64,000 nt of DNA from Thermoproteota archaeon (GTDB lineage Archaea > Korarchaeota > Korarchaeia > Korarchaeales > Korarchaeaceae). The translations under genes and the position numbers were made by a program. The stretch is taken from the NCBI GenBank assembly GCA_027492205.1, contig JAOZFN010000007.1, forward strand, positions 276,045-340,044, read 5' to 3'. Under the pieces are notes generated by a model that saw only the letters and a program-made list of their open reading frames with translations, was not told the origin of the DNA and did no database searches. Below are positions 8,622-17,048 of this stretch, in pieces; position 1 is the stretch's first letter; every line of letters begins with the position of its first letter.

Positions 8622-8990
8622 ATTGAGGATCAATCTCGGCGAGGTTGTCTACGTGCGCTCCGAGGGGTTCTCCAGAGGGCGCAGCTCTTCGGCTTGAGAG
8701 TTCCATGCTCCAATGCCATGGTCTCGAAGAGGGTCTGGAGCGACGGCGATCCTCGCCGCGCCGGCGGGGTTGTTGGCGGATGAGTCGACTCGGCTCGTGA
8801 GGAGGGATCGCCGGAGTGGAGGGGCCTCGGGGGGAGGAATGGGCTGTTCGCCAAGACCCTCCACGCGAACTGCGTCGGAATAGAGGAGGGCCTCGGATCC
8901 TCAGATGTGGGGCTCGTGAGCGGCTCCCTGCCCCCTCCTGAGCGGGGCCCCGGGTATAGGCTAATCCGTCGCCTCCTCCATTGGGGCCGT
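8622..8990 (+). pseudogene. Decayed protein-coding remnant of unknown family
   Basis: The 530-base gap before the PAP2-like gene is not empty. Starting at a TTG at 8622, one frame reads MRINLGEVVYVRSEGFSRG and stops; a second frame continues with NAMVSKRVWSDGDPRRAGG, meets a TGA, and goes on in the same frame as LFAKTLHANCVGIEEGL and SDVGLVSGSLP. These protein-like stretches in consecutive frames look like one gene of about 120 codons broken by a frameshift and a stop. I do not recognise the family. Confidence 0.4.
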
Positions 8991-9063
8991 GAGGGAGGAG
9001 CCCGACGCAGACTGAGGCCTCTGGGGCCGAAGGAATATTTGCAAGCCGCGAGGCGGGCTCGCG

Positions 9064-9627
9064 ATGACCTGGGACGAGGCCGTCTCCCTGGCGCTGTCGC
9101 CCACCACCTTCTCCGCGATCGTGGTGGCGGCGCTCTCTCTTAGACTCGAACTCCCACCCACAGAGGTCGCCGCAGCTTTCGCATTCCTAGTGCTGGGTCC
9201 GGTCGTTCCGGTCCTCGCCTTGGCCCGCTCCGGGGCAGCCGACATATTCGTCAGCGACCGCGCGACGAGGACGCCCCTTCTGGTCCTCGCGGTCGCGAGC
9301 TACGCGGCGGGATTCCTCTACTTCCGACATCTGGGTGTGAGGGAGGTCGAGTTCGCCTTCCTGGCCTACGCCCTCGTGACTTCGGGGATGACCCTCGTAA
9401 ACGAGCTTCACACGAAGGGGAGCATACACGTCGCGGGCGTCGTGGGGCCGGGGCTCACCCTTCTCCTGCTGGGTGACTGGGTCGGCGCGGCGGTGCTCGC
9501 GACGGCCCCGGCGGTCGGGTGGGTCAGGCTGAGGATGGGCGCCCACAGCCCCTCTCAGGTGCTGATAGGCGCGCTGGCGGCGCTGATCCTCACCCCGGCA
9601 GCCTACGCAGTGCTCTGGCTCGCCTGA
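9064..9627 (+). CDS. PAP2-like membrane protein
   Basis: A polytopic membrane protein of 187 residues with five or six hydrophobic helices. It keeps a worn version of the phosphatidic-acid-phosphatase type 2 signature: DRATRTP after helix 2, TKGSIHVAG in the middle, and RLRMGAHSPSQVLIG near the end, in which Arg and His occupy the places of the third PAP2 motif. The central motif lacks the usual PSGH, so phosphatase activity is uncertain. An AATATTT element about 27 bases before the ATG suggests leaderless transcription. The gene faces the next one convergently. Confidence 0.65.
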   Translation: MTWDEAVSLALSPTTFSAIVVAALSLRLELPPTEVAAAFAFLVLGPVVPVLALARSGAADIFVSDRATRTPLLVLAVASYAAGFLYFRHLGVREVEFAFLAYALVTSGMTLVNELHTKGSIHVAGVVGPGLTLLLLGDWVGAAVLATAPAVGWVRLRMGAHSPSQVLIGALAALILTPAAYAVLWLA

Positions 9628-9669
9628 GGCGGGCCGCGGCGCGGCGGATGCCGTCGCCCGCTGACTCCC

Positions 9670-10764
9670 TTAGGAGCTGATGAGGCGCTGGATTACTTCC
9701 TCCGCTCTCTGCGCCTCCCTACCGAAGATCCCGTCAACGGCCACGACCCTTCTGGCGCCGTCGCGCTCGGCCACGGCGTAGTAGTGCGGGAGGAAGATCA
9801 TTCTGGGCCCGGTCGCCTCGACTCCCAGGAGCAGCTCTAGCCTCAGGGCCGCCTCACCCACGGACATCCTGGGCTCCAAGAGTCTCTCCCTAGGCCTGCC
9901 CCTCTTCGCCCCCACCCTGAGGAGGGAGATCGACCCGTCCACCTTCGGGGGGCTGAACCCCAGGGACACTCTCTCGACCTCCGAGTCGTCCACGAGCTTT
10001 CTGCCAGCCAGGGTTCTGACGGTAGCGTCCACGGTATCGAAGTCGAGCCCCAACGAGGCCGCCAGATCCTCAATGAGGGCCGGACCAGCCCTGAGCCCAG
10101 AGAGGACCGTCAGCTCAGTGTCCGTCAGGTCCTCGGGCAGGACGAGCCTCTGAACCTCCCCCTCCCTGAAGATCAGGAGATCGCCGGTCAGGGCGTCAAC
10201 CGCCGCGAAACCCTCGAGCGACCTTACCGAGAACTCGTAGACCGGGAGGTAAATCAGCGCCACCCTCGAAGCCAGCTTCTCCTTCTTACCCACCAAGGGC
10301 CTCCTCAAGAGGCCCTGAATTCTCTCCACGGCCCTCGTGAGCCTGAGCCTCGGGGGTAGGTGGTAGATCCTCAACTCGTGAGGGTACACTCCCGCCCTCG
10401 GCAGATCCCTGGTGAGCTCCTCCACCTTTGGGCCGTCCCAGAGCAGGACCCTCTTTCCTGCGACCTCCATGGCCTCGGGTGTGAACCAGGACGCGGTGGC
10501 GAGCACGCCCTTGTCCAGCTCCAAGTCGTCCAGGATCTGGGTAAACTCATAGACCTCGTCGGCACCAACCGGCTCCCTCCTGTCGAGGCACATGACCGCA
10601 ATCCGGGAGGTGTGGAGGGGCGCCCTGTACTCTGCGTAGGCGTGGATCGTGTGCGCGCGTCCTGACCTGCCCTCCATGGTCACGTCGGGGCGGACGCGGT
10701 AACCCCTAGACTTGAGGAGCCTGATTATTCTCTCCTTAAGTGGGAGTCGCCCGTCAGAGGGCAA
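9670..10764 (-). CDS. Mrr-like endonuclease-fold and winged-helix protein
   Basis: A 364-residue cytoplasmic protein. The first 110 residues resemble the restriction-endonuclease-like fold found in Mrr and DUF2034-type proteins: a short helix (LKERIIRLLKSRGYRVRPD), then strands with a HAYAEYRAPLHTSRIAVMC stretch and ATASWFTPEAMEVAGK, which is typical after the catalytic E-x-K; the catalytic residues are not canonical. The middle has a LTDTELTVLSGLRAG winged helix and a second conserved module follows. The start is TTG at 10764, about 28 bases below a TTTTAT element at 10790-10797. The substrate is unknown. Confidence 0.55.
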   Translation of the reverse strand: MPSDGRLPLKERIIRLLKSRGYRVRPDVTMEGRSGRAHTIHAYAEYRAPLHTSRIAVMCLDRREPVGADEVYEFTQILDDLELDKGVLATASWFTPEAMEVAGKRVLLWDGPKVEELTRDLPRAGVYPHELRIYHLPPRLRLTRAVERIQGLLRRPLVGKKEKLASRVALIYLPVYEFSVRSLEGFAAVDALTGDLLIFREGEVQRLVLPEDLTDTELTVLSGLRAGPALIEDLAASLGLDFDTVDATVRTLAGRKLVDDSEVERVSLGFSPPKVDGSISLLRVGAKRGRPRERLLEPRMSVGEAALRLELLLGVEATGPRMIFLPHYYAVAERDGARRVVAVDGIFGREAQRAEEVIQRLISS

Positions 10765-10993
10765 TTCGTGACCCTCTGAGCAGAATATGATAAAAGGGAG
10801 ATCCGACCATCGCCGGTTCGGCTGTTGCCCGGGTGGAATCGTCTCCCCAAGATGCTTCTTGGTGTAGAGGATGCTTGTGGGAGCCTAAAGTCCTCCCCCC
10901 GGTAGCGTGACTCGGAGTACTGCGAAGTAAGCGGATTCTGCGTGGGCCTGATGCCCGTCGGGACCTCCGAGAGGCCGGGACATGATGGCGTGA

Positions 10994-12017
10994 AAGGGGG
11001 GATACGACGGTCATGCCGCAGATGGGAGCTACGGCCACATTGACATGTCTGATGGCACTGCCTTGATCTTCGCCCAGGCTGAGGCTCTGATCTACGATGG
11101 GGATGAGGCGAGGAGGGTTTGTGAAGGCGGACGCCTACCTCTATCCCCTCACATTAGTGGGGGACTTCGAGTCTAGGTTCTCCGAGGATGTCGAGCACAG
11201 GGTCGCCATTGACGCCCTCAGGGAGGCTCCGAAGGGAGGTTACCCGCTGCTCGACGGCTCCGTCATAGCCAGACAGATCAACGCCGCCATCGGCTTCGAG
11301 AGGCATGGGGTGTTCGCGGCGCGCCATGCTATGAACCTCTACAGTCTGATAGAGGAGGCCAGGAGGAACTACAGGGTAGCAGCGGTGTCGAAGGGCAGCA
11401 AGACCAGGGTCTACACGACGGCCCTGATAGATAGGGCGGCCAAGGAGATAGAGCCCAGAGATGTGAGGGAGGAGGCGATAATCTCCAACCTCCTCGGGAG
11501 GAGGTACATGGGAGCCTACAAGTTGCTGGAGGGGATCAAGGAGGAGGGCAGGGCGGTCAGTCCCGAGCTGGAGAGGCTCGTGTACGAGGAGATGGGGGGG
11601 CTCACGGATGTGAGGCTGATAGCCAGCTCGGGCGTGATGCCGCCCGGCAGGACCGAGGTCCTGAAGGTCGGTCCATACGTCGCTACTGCCTACAAGATAA
11701 TGGAGAGGCTCTCCGGGAATCCCAAGGCTGCAAAGGAGCAAGTGCTCGAATCAGGGGTAACCCACCTGGAGCTGTCTAGGGGGGTGATAAGCAGGGCTCA
11801 GGCGGAAGGCCTCGCCATATCTGGAACGGAGACGCTGTTCAGGCTGCCGCCCTGTGCCCTGACCTACGTCTAGTTCAGGGGGGACGACGATCCCCTGAAG
11901 GTGGACGTCCCCCTCGAGGGACGCTGGGTGGATGTGGGACAGGAGCTGGAGTTCATTGAGGACCCCGATTTCCTTCCCGGGGTTCTGGGGATCCTCCACT
12001 ACGGACGCTGGGCCTAG
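10994..12017 (+). pseudogene. nurA: NurA-like nuclease gene, disrupted
   Basis: NurA is a 5'-3' nuclease that works with the HerA helicase in archaeal DNA-end resection. The first catalytic motif, ADGSYGHIDMSDG, is read in one frame at 11018-11056. After a frameshift near 11127, a long frame (from about 11130) continues through the second motif YPLLDGSVIARQ and AVSKGSKTR up to a TAG at 11871-11873. Beyond the TAG the same frame runs on for 47 codons with VDVPLEGRW and LHYGRWA, matching the expected NurA C-terminus, and ends in a second TAG at 12015. Upstream of 10994 the frame is closed by TGA. No herA is in the window. The gene is most likely dead. Confidence 0.6.
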
Positions 12018-12047
12018 AAACCACAGCGTCTGGCTGGAGGTCGTCGA

Positions 12048-12384
12048 TGTGTACGAATCCACCATCGACAAGTCTTTTTTATATCGTCGATCTATTTATA
12101 AGGTAACGTCCCTCCAACTCATCGAGGGGATTGGGATAAGCGAGAGGGGCGGTAAGTCACACTCCTTAGAGCTCCCCGCGACCAAAACCATCGTTGGGAG
12201 GAGCGGGAAGGAGCTGGCAGAGGAGGCGAAGAGGTACGGAGTTAGTGTAGCTTGGATAGCCTCTAGCTTCAAGAGGAGGCCTGAGGAGGTTGACCACGTT
12301 GACGAGGATTCAGTCATCAGGTTAGAGGCCGATAGCCTGTCGGACATAGTCAGGTTCCTCGAGGGGATAAGGGAGGATGGTTAG
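12048..12384 (+). CDS. Hypothetical protein
   Basis: Small protein of about 112 residues, which I do not recognise. GTG at 12048 is preceded by GGAGGT at a good distance; two TATA-like runs (12077-12084, 12091-12099) lie inside this start, so a shorter product is possible, but no clear alternative start codon exists. The C-terminal half contains KELAEEAKRYGVSVAWIASS, which looks like a helix-turn-helix, followed by an acidic tail. It overlaps the next gene by 8 bases, so the two are probably translated together. Confidence 0.55.
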
Positions 12385-13315
12385 CGTCTATGTCCTCTCC
12401 CTATTTTTCGGCAAGAGCGACCAGGAATCCCTGGTCCGCAACTTCCTGAGGGCCCTATCCGAGAGCATGCCAGACCACGTTAGTCAGGGAAAGCTGGACG
12501 TGAAGCTGGGCTTCTCAGGGGGCCCTCTTATGGGTGGGATCGTATTCGACTCCTGGGATCTCTCCAAGGAATACCCGACCATGGAGGTCGACAGGGTTTT
12601 GATCCCAGTGGAGACGCCAGTCAGGGTCCACAGGTCCCATAAGGGCGACGCGATAAGGTTCTGGCTGGACTGGTACAGGGAGTTCGGGGATAAGGACAGC
12701 GTCGCCATATACGTAGACGGCGAGGGCATATCGCCGAGGCAGGTCTGGAAGCACCTGGAGAGCCTACCTAGGGGAGGGGCGACCCTCTCCCTCAGGACCA
12801 ATCCAGACTGGGGGATAGGGGAAGAGAGGAAGCTGGCGGAGATGTTCGAGCTCTGGCTAGTGGGGAGGATATTCGGGATAGATCCACCGCCTGACGGCCA
12901 GTGCGGCCTGTGGGCCCTTTCCTGGGAGGCAGTCCACGCCGTGAACCTGAGCTCCAGGACCTTCGAGGTGGAACTCGACCTGCTTACGGAGCTTCTCATA
13001 AACAGGGTGCCCCTGAGGTTCATAAGCGTTGAGGTGGAGCCATTAGGGGAGACCACGTTTAGAAAGAGGGATCACAGAAGGAAGCTCCTCTTCCTCGCGG
13101 CGAAGTTCAAGCTGAGCCCTGAAGCTTTAGTGGAGGAGCTCGAGTCGTTTAGGAGGGGCCTCGGTGGATCGTTAAGCGAAATCGAGGAAGCTGTAAGGGA
13201 GGTGTCATCTCTCATAAAGAAGGTTCCGAACTATCGATCCATCTACAGGAGAGTTCCCCCTATCTACGAGGGGACGGCCAACATCCTGGGGGGTTGGAGG
13301 CCACCGCCCTCCTGA
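12377..13315 (+). CDS. Hypothetical protein, possibly glycosyltransferase-like
   Basis: Protein of 312 residues. The segment DGQCGLWALSWEAV followed by FEVELDLLTELLINRVPLRF resembles the end of family 2 glycosyltransferase domains (acceptor-site Gly-aromatic patch, then a short helix and strand), and the region SVAIYVDGEGISPRQVWKHL could hold an acidic metal site. The N-terminal third does not match the usual nucleotide-sugar fold, so the call is weak. There is no membrane segment. It overlaps the upstream small gene; its 3' end overlaps a decayed LRV-repeat gene on the other strand. Confidence 0.45.
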   Translation: MVSVYVLSLFFGKSDQESLVRNFLRALSESMPDHVSQGKLDVKLGFSGGPLMGGIVFDSWDLSKEYPTMEVDRVLIPVETPVRVHRSHKGDAIRFWLDWYREFGDKDSVAIYVDGEGISPRQVWKHLESLPRGGATLSLRTNPDWGIGEERKLAEMFELWLVGRIFGIDPPPDGQCGLWALSWEAVHAVNLSSRTFEVELDLLTELLINRVPLRFISVEVEPLGETTFRKRDHRRKLLFLAAKFKLSPEALVEELESFRRGLGGSLSEIEEAVREVSSLIKKVPNYRSIYRRVPPIYEGTANILGGWRPPPS

Positions 13316-13700
13316 CCTCCCAGCTCTCGTCCTCAGCGAGCTTAGCCAGCAACTCAGGGGGCGTGCTGGGGTTACTGGCAACTGCCTCCCTGACCGACCG
13401 GATGGGCTGCTACATAAGATGAAACAAATCGCGCGCGCCTCGGATGGGGGGTCCCGGAGATCATGTAGGCCAGGATGGGCTGCTACATAAGATGAAACAA
13501 ATCGCGCGCGCCTCGGATGGGGGGTCCCGGAGATCATGTAGGCCAAGGCTATGCCCCCCTCGTCTTTCTCGGCCCTCTCCCCCCTGATTCTCCTGAACTC
13601 CCTGGCAATCGGGCTGCCCCTCCTGGTGAGGACCAAGACCTGCAACCTCCTGAGTCGTCCGAGCGCCAGCCCTCCAACGGCTATTTCGTAGCGCCCCGTC
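13259..13700 (-). pseudogene. Decayed leucine-rich-repeat-variant (LRV/HEAT-like) protein gene
   Basis: On the minus strand the DNA reads SVREAVASNPSTPPELLAKL (about 13340-13399) followed by EDESWEVRRAVASNP, which is one and a half repeats of the LRV type (xVRxAVAxNPxTPxELLxxLAxD). Upstream, other frames read SYVAAHP, FRRIRGERAEKDEGG and RLQVLVLTRRGSP, probably the N-terminal part of the same protein. The coding line is broken by a 73-bp tandem duplication (not a multiple of three), by frameshifts, and by a stop at 13259. Confidence 0.45.
13400..13545. repeat. Perfect 73-bp tandem duplication
   Basis: Two adjacent exact copies, 13400-13472 and 13473-13545, each starting GGATGGGCTGCTACATAAG and ending in CATGTAGGCCA. 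The identity of the copies shows a recent event, or an assembly artefact. The duplication lies inside the decayed LRV-repeat gene. Confidence 0.9.
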
Positions 13701-13889
13701 GCGCGCGGCCGCCCGCAGCAGGTTCGGGTCCCGCTGGGAGGTCGGCTCCTGGCCGGAATCTCCGATCGGATCTCGGCAATGGGGTGAGGGAATCCCCTCC
13801 CGGGAAGTTGGTCATCGGAAGCTGGGGCCCTGCTCGCCCGAGCGGCCCAGGCGCGACTCATTCATTTATATTCTCTCTTTAATGCTACC

Positions 13890-14642
13890 TTGGATGGAGA
13901 GGTTCCCGTCTTGACCATTTCTCCCGTAAAGCTGATTGTCATTTTCCTGATAGTTGCGACATCGACCCTCTCCCCCTATGTCGTGTCGAGTCGGGCCGCT
14001 TCGGGTCGCCTCTGGCTCCCTCCTGGTGGATCGGGCCGGGCGGAGATTTTGGTAACTGGAACCGAAGATCTCGTTGGAGAGGTTATCCTGACCGTAGAGG
14101 CTCCGGAGTTCATCTCCTGCGGTCCCAGCCCCGAGGCCGTGTGGCTGACCCCGGGGGCCAGCGCCAGCGCTAACCTCACCGTCTCTGCGAAGGGTGACGC
14201 TCCGGTCGGGGAGTACGAGGTGGTCGTCCCCGCCTGCGCGGGGGAGACGTGCTCGCGGGCAGCCGTGCCCGTCGCTATCGGGGAGCTGAACGTGACCCTA
14301 TCCCAGGTGGGCCCCCAGCTGAAGGTCGGAGAGGTGCAACGCTCAGAGCGTCAGTCGAGTCTGTGGGACCTTCCCCCGAGTTCGCCAGCGCCTCGTCAGC
14401 TCTCCCTGCGCCGACGTGACCCCCGACGCGGTGACGGGGGCCCTCCCTTCAACGTCGAGCTTTCTGCCACGGCGGACCTGGCTGTAGAGTGCGTAGTTGA
14501 GGTCTCGGCCGCGGCTGGAGGCGCGGCCTGGTTCGCAGAACTCGCCGTTGAGTTCCTGCCCCTGGGAACGTTCAAACTCGTCGATGTGAGCCTCCCACCC
14601 TCGCTCCCGCTTGGAGACGACCTGGCCGTGAGGGGTCGGTGA
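13890..14642 (+). pseudogene. Exported Ig-like/NEW3-like protein gene, frameshifted
   Basis: The N-terminus (KLIVIFLIVATSTLSPYVV and an Ala-rich cleavage region) is a signal peptide. Residues 35-140 look like a beta-sandwich domain of the kind found in archaeal surface proteins (GRAEILVTG, VWLTPGASASANLTVSAKG, GEYEVVVPAC). Between 14330 and 14440 the translation becomes Arg/Ser/Pro-rich, while other frames read ATLRASVESVGPSPEFAS and then VSSPCADVTPDAVTG; the original frame becomes protein-like again at FNVELSATADLAVEC. At least two frameshifts are implied. No C-terminal membrane anchor is visible. Confidence 0.5.
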
Positions 14643-14943
14643 CTCGCTCCCGAGCCCACAACGGCGCCCGCGGGCGCGATGAGTCCCCAGCCCGCTGCCC
14701 AGCCCTTCCCGATCGAGGAACCGCGGCGGGGGTCCTGGGAGAGTTCACGCGTTCGGCCTACGGCGGCGGGCCTGGAAATCGCCATTGAAACCGCGGGGAA
14801 AGGCCCGCCCCACCGGCGAACGAAGTCGAGGCGGGCCGCGCATCGCGGGAGGCGGGACCGGCGCCCGGGGGCCGGCCGCGCGGCGGAGACTGGCCAAAGC
14901 GCCACTGGGCCGAGAGGGGGCGAACCTTTTTCCCCTTCCCCCG

Positions 14944-15558
14944 GTGTGGGGGCGGGGGTGCCGCGAGACGGGCGAGGAGGAGAAGGTTGGCGGGGAGAGG
15001 AGGATCAGGGTCTTGAAGATGGACGGGTCTCTGGAGGACTTCGACCCGTCCAAGATCGAGCGGTCCTGCGTAGCGGCCGGCGCCACGCCAGAGGCCGCCA
15101 GGGAGATCGCGGAGGAGGTCGCGTCGAGGGTGACCGACGGGACGACCACCAGGGAGATTAGGTCCATGGTCTTGGAGGAGCTCGAGAGGAGGGACCCGCA
15201 GTGGGCGGACAACTGGAGGTTCTACGATCGCGTCGTTAAGGGCAGGATCACCTACGAGGGAGGCAAGTTCGTGGTCGTGGAGAAGGGACACCTCTACCTG
15301 GGAAGGGAGGTCCAGGACGTCGGGAAGCCCGGGCTGGACAGCGCGGAGGAGGTCGCCGGCATACTGAGGGAGCTGGAGGAGGACCTGGAGCACGGGGTCT
15401 CCAGGAGGACGATCAACGCCAGGACCAGGGTGCTGTTCCTGGCCGTGCTCAGGTCGAAGAAGATGAGCAGGGAGGAGAAGCTGAAGGCGATAGGGCTGAT
15501 CAACGAGTTCAGAGAGAAGCTGGGCTGGAAGCCCTTCGAGCTGAAGAAGCCGATCTGA
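14944..15558 (+). CDS. ATP-cone domain protein
   Basis: Contains an ATP-cone, the nucleotide-sensing domain of ribonucleotide reductases and of the NrdR repressor: RVLKMDGSLEDFDPSKIERS, then TTREIRSMVLEELERR and WRFYDRVVKG. No zinc ribbon and no reductase domain are present, so this is a stand-alone ATP-cone protein with a helical C-terminal part (about residues 110-204). The GTG at 14944 is my choice; TTG at 15013 or ATG at 15019 would cut into the first strand of the cone. The upstream 300 bases are extremely GC-rich and show nothing I can support. Confidence 0.7.
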   Translation: MWGRGCRETGEEEKVGGERRIRVLKMDGSLEDFDPSKIERSCVAAGATPEAAREIAEEVASRVTDGTTTREIRSMVLEELERRDPQWADNWRFYDRVVKGRITYEGGKFVVVEKGHLYLGREVQDVGKPGLDSAEEVAGILRELEEDLEHGVSRRTINARTRVLFLAVLRSKKMSREEKLKAIGLINEFREKLGWKPFELKKPI

Positions 15559-15565
15559 CCCCCCA

Positions 15566-15760
15566 ACCCGAGCCAGAAGAGGAGCCAATCCCCTATCTTC
15601 GACGGGAGGACCTCCCTGATCCCGGGCGTGATCTTGAGGCCGTGAGCCTCCCAGCGTACCTCGAGACCGCGTCGAGCGGGGCCTCCCTGGCATCGGCGGT
15701 GAGGTCGTCGCCACATAATGCACCCGGACTTGGGCATCGCGACCTCTCTGAACATGCGTT
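15566..15760 (-). pseudogene. Decayed coding remnant of unknown family
   Basis: In minus-strand frames the DNA reads ALCGDDLTADAREAPLDAVS (with YAGRLTA after it) and, after a frameshift, HGLKITPGIREVLPSKIGDW followed by LLFWLGLGG and a continuing frame. The two runs abut and look like the end of one gene. I do not recognise the family. The rest of the 15559-15932 gap holds a hairpin and the promoter of the following VapBC pair. Confidence 0.35.
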
Positions 15761-15832
15761 ATATCAGGTTGTGCAGGGGGGTGGGGGCCTCTGTGCAGAA
15801 GGCATAAGTCCCGTAGACCAAGAAGCCCTAGA

Positions 15833-15862
15833 AGGCTTCGCACCCCCTCCGTTGCGAAGCCT
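15833..15862. terminator. Perfect 10-bp hairpin
   Basis: AGGCTTCGCA (15833-15842) and TGCGAAGCCT (15853-15862) form a perfect stem with a 10-base loop. It has no following T-run and lies in a non-coding gap, so a terminator or a small mobile-element relic are both possible. Confidence 0.35.
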
Positions 15863-15932
15863 CTTGAGACCTAAGACCTAACCCCCATTCATGGGAGCTA
15901 ATATTATATTTCCCACAAGTGGGTTGTTATTG

Positions 15933-16175
15933 ATGTCTACCCACATCGTGGAGATGGATGACAGGGGGAGGGTCCTCATCCCGAAGAGGCTGCGGAAGTC
16001 TATGAGGTCTAGGAGATTCCTCCTCACCGTTAGCGATAGGAGAATAGAGCTCATCCCATTGGATGATCCAAAGGAGGCCTTCAGGAAGTTGAAGGGGTCA
16101 AGGCAGCTGCCCTTTGGCTGGAAGGAGGCCAAGAGAATCGCCGAGAGCTTGGCGAGCGAGGAGGTCACCGATTGA
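15933..16175 (+). CDS. vapB: AbrB-type antitoxin (VapB)
   Basis: Swapped-hairpin AbrB/MazE-type DNA-binding domain: IVEMDDRGRVLIPKRLRKSM at the N-terminus, then a short helical tail that should clasp the toxin. The ATG at 15933 is chosen because a TAATATTATATTT element lies about 28 bases upstream (leaderless pattern); an in-frame ATG at 15891 would precede that promoter. The stop overlaps the start of the PIN-domain gene as TGATG. Expected to neutralise and autorepress the pair. Confidence 0.88.
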   Translation: MSTHIVEMDDRGRVLIPKRLRKSMRSRRFLLTVSDRRIELIPLDDPKEAFRKLKGSRQLPFGWKEAKRIAESLASEEVTD

Positions 16176-16585
16176 TGCCCTTAATCGAGCTGGACGTCCT
16201 CCTAGCCTTCATAAATAGATCCGACAAGCATCACGAGGTCGCTTCACGCGTTATAGAGGCGTCAATCTCCGATGAGAGCTATTACCTCTCATCGGTAGCC
16301 TTGATTGAGATGTCCCTGATCTACAGATCGAGGTCCATGGAGCTGGAATTGGAGGAAGACCTGAGGCTCCTCCTCTCCCTCTTTGACGGGCGAACGACTC
16401 ACCTCACCCCCTTGGAGGCGATGAGGGCTGTGTGGATCAGGAGGAAGTACGGCCTCTCCTTCTTCGACTCCCTGAACGCGGCATCGGCGATGAGTCTGGA
16501 CTCCACAATCGTGTCGTTCGACGAGGCGTATGACGACGTGGAGGGGTTGAGGAGGATCGACCCCGAGGATCTGAGAGCCAAGTGA
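16175..16585 (+). CDS. vapC: PIN-domain ribonuclease toxin (VapC)
   Basis: PIN domain of 136 residues. Acidic residues expected at the active site are in ELDVLLAF (first Asp), ALIEMSLIY (Glu), SFFDSLNAASA (Asp) and SFDEAYDDVEG (final Asp). VapC toxins cleave tRNA or rRNA. The ATG at 16175 overlaps the vapB stop; a TTG at 16172 would add one residue. Its C-terminal DDVEGLRRIDPEDL resembles that of the VapC at 46919, suggesting related pairs. Confidence 0.88.
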   Translation: MPLIELDVLLAFINRSDKHHEVASRVIEASISDESYYLSSVALIEMSLIYRSRSMELELEEDLRLLLSLFDGRTTHLTPLEAMRAVWIRRKYGLSFFDSLNAASAMSLDSTIVSFDEAYDDVEGLRRIDPEDLRAK

Positions 16586-17048
16586 CCACCGTGGGGCTCA
16601 TCCACGTCATACCCTCTCCTGCAATGCCAGTTCGCGGTCCCGCACAGATCTCACAGGTCTTACCGGATCGTTCAAGCGATCAACAGTCGGGTGTCTGGCT
16701 CACGGATCCCTATCCCTAGCCATCCTCCCCTCTGGCCTCACTTCGAAGCTCTCTGAGAGTCCTCGTCTGCCCCCCAATTATCCTAGCCTCGAGCGTTCCG
16801 TGGCTCTACTACCCACCCCCTTGGTATGGTGTCGCAGTAGCCCCAGCCAGCTCTGCGCAGGAGTTCAGCCCAGAGATACCATGGTCCCTCGATGGCCCCT
16901 TCAGCACGTGCGGGAGCGGCGCTAGGGGGAGAAGACCCGTCACTATTCTGAGTCCCGAGATCAGAGCCGTAATGCGACGAGAACCTGCCTCGTAAGCAAG
17001 GACGACATCCTCTTTTGCTCATCTCAACTCAGAAGGCTCAAAAATCGC
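16586..17048. other. Intergenic stretch without a supported gene
   Basis: About 460 bases between a VapC gene and a convergent gene. The only protein-like run is on the minus strand (PWYLWAELLRRAGWGYC, around 16830-16890), too short and isolated to call. No repeats or clear promoter seen. Confidence 0.5.

Noticed and set aside
6356..8626. A 756-codon plus-strand frame opposite the TatD-like and primase-like genes
   Set aside because: It is the complement of two well-supported genes; its Pro/Gly/Arg/His-rich translation reflects codon bias.
10980..11090. Box C/D sRNA suggested by ATGATGG and CTGA motifs
   Set aside because: The same bases encode the conserved N-terminal motif of the broken nurA gene, which explains them better.
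11871..11873. Pyrrolysine or read-through at the nurA TAG
   Set aside because: The gene also has a 5' frameshift and an upstream stop, and no pyl genes are in the window; decay is simpler.
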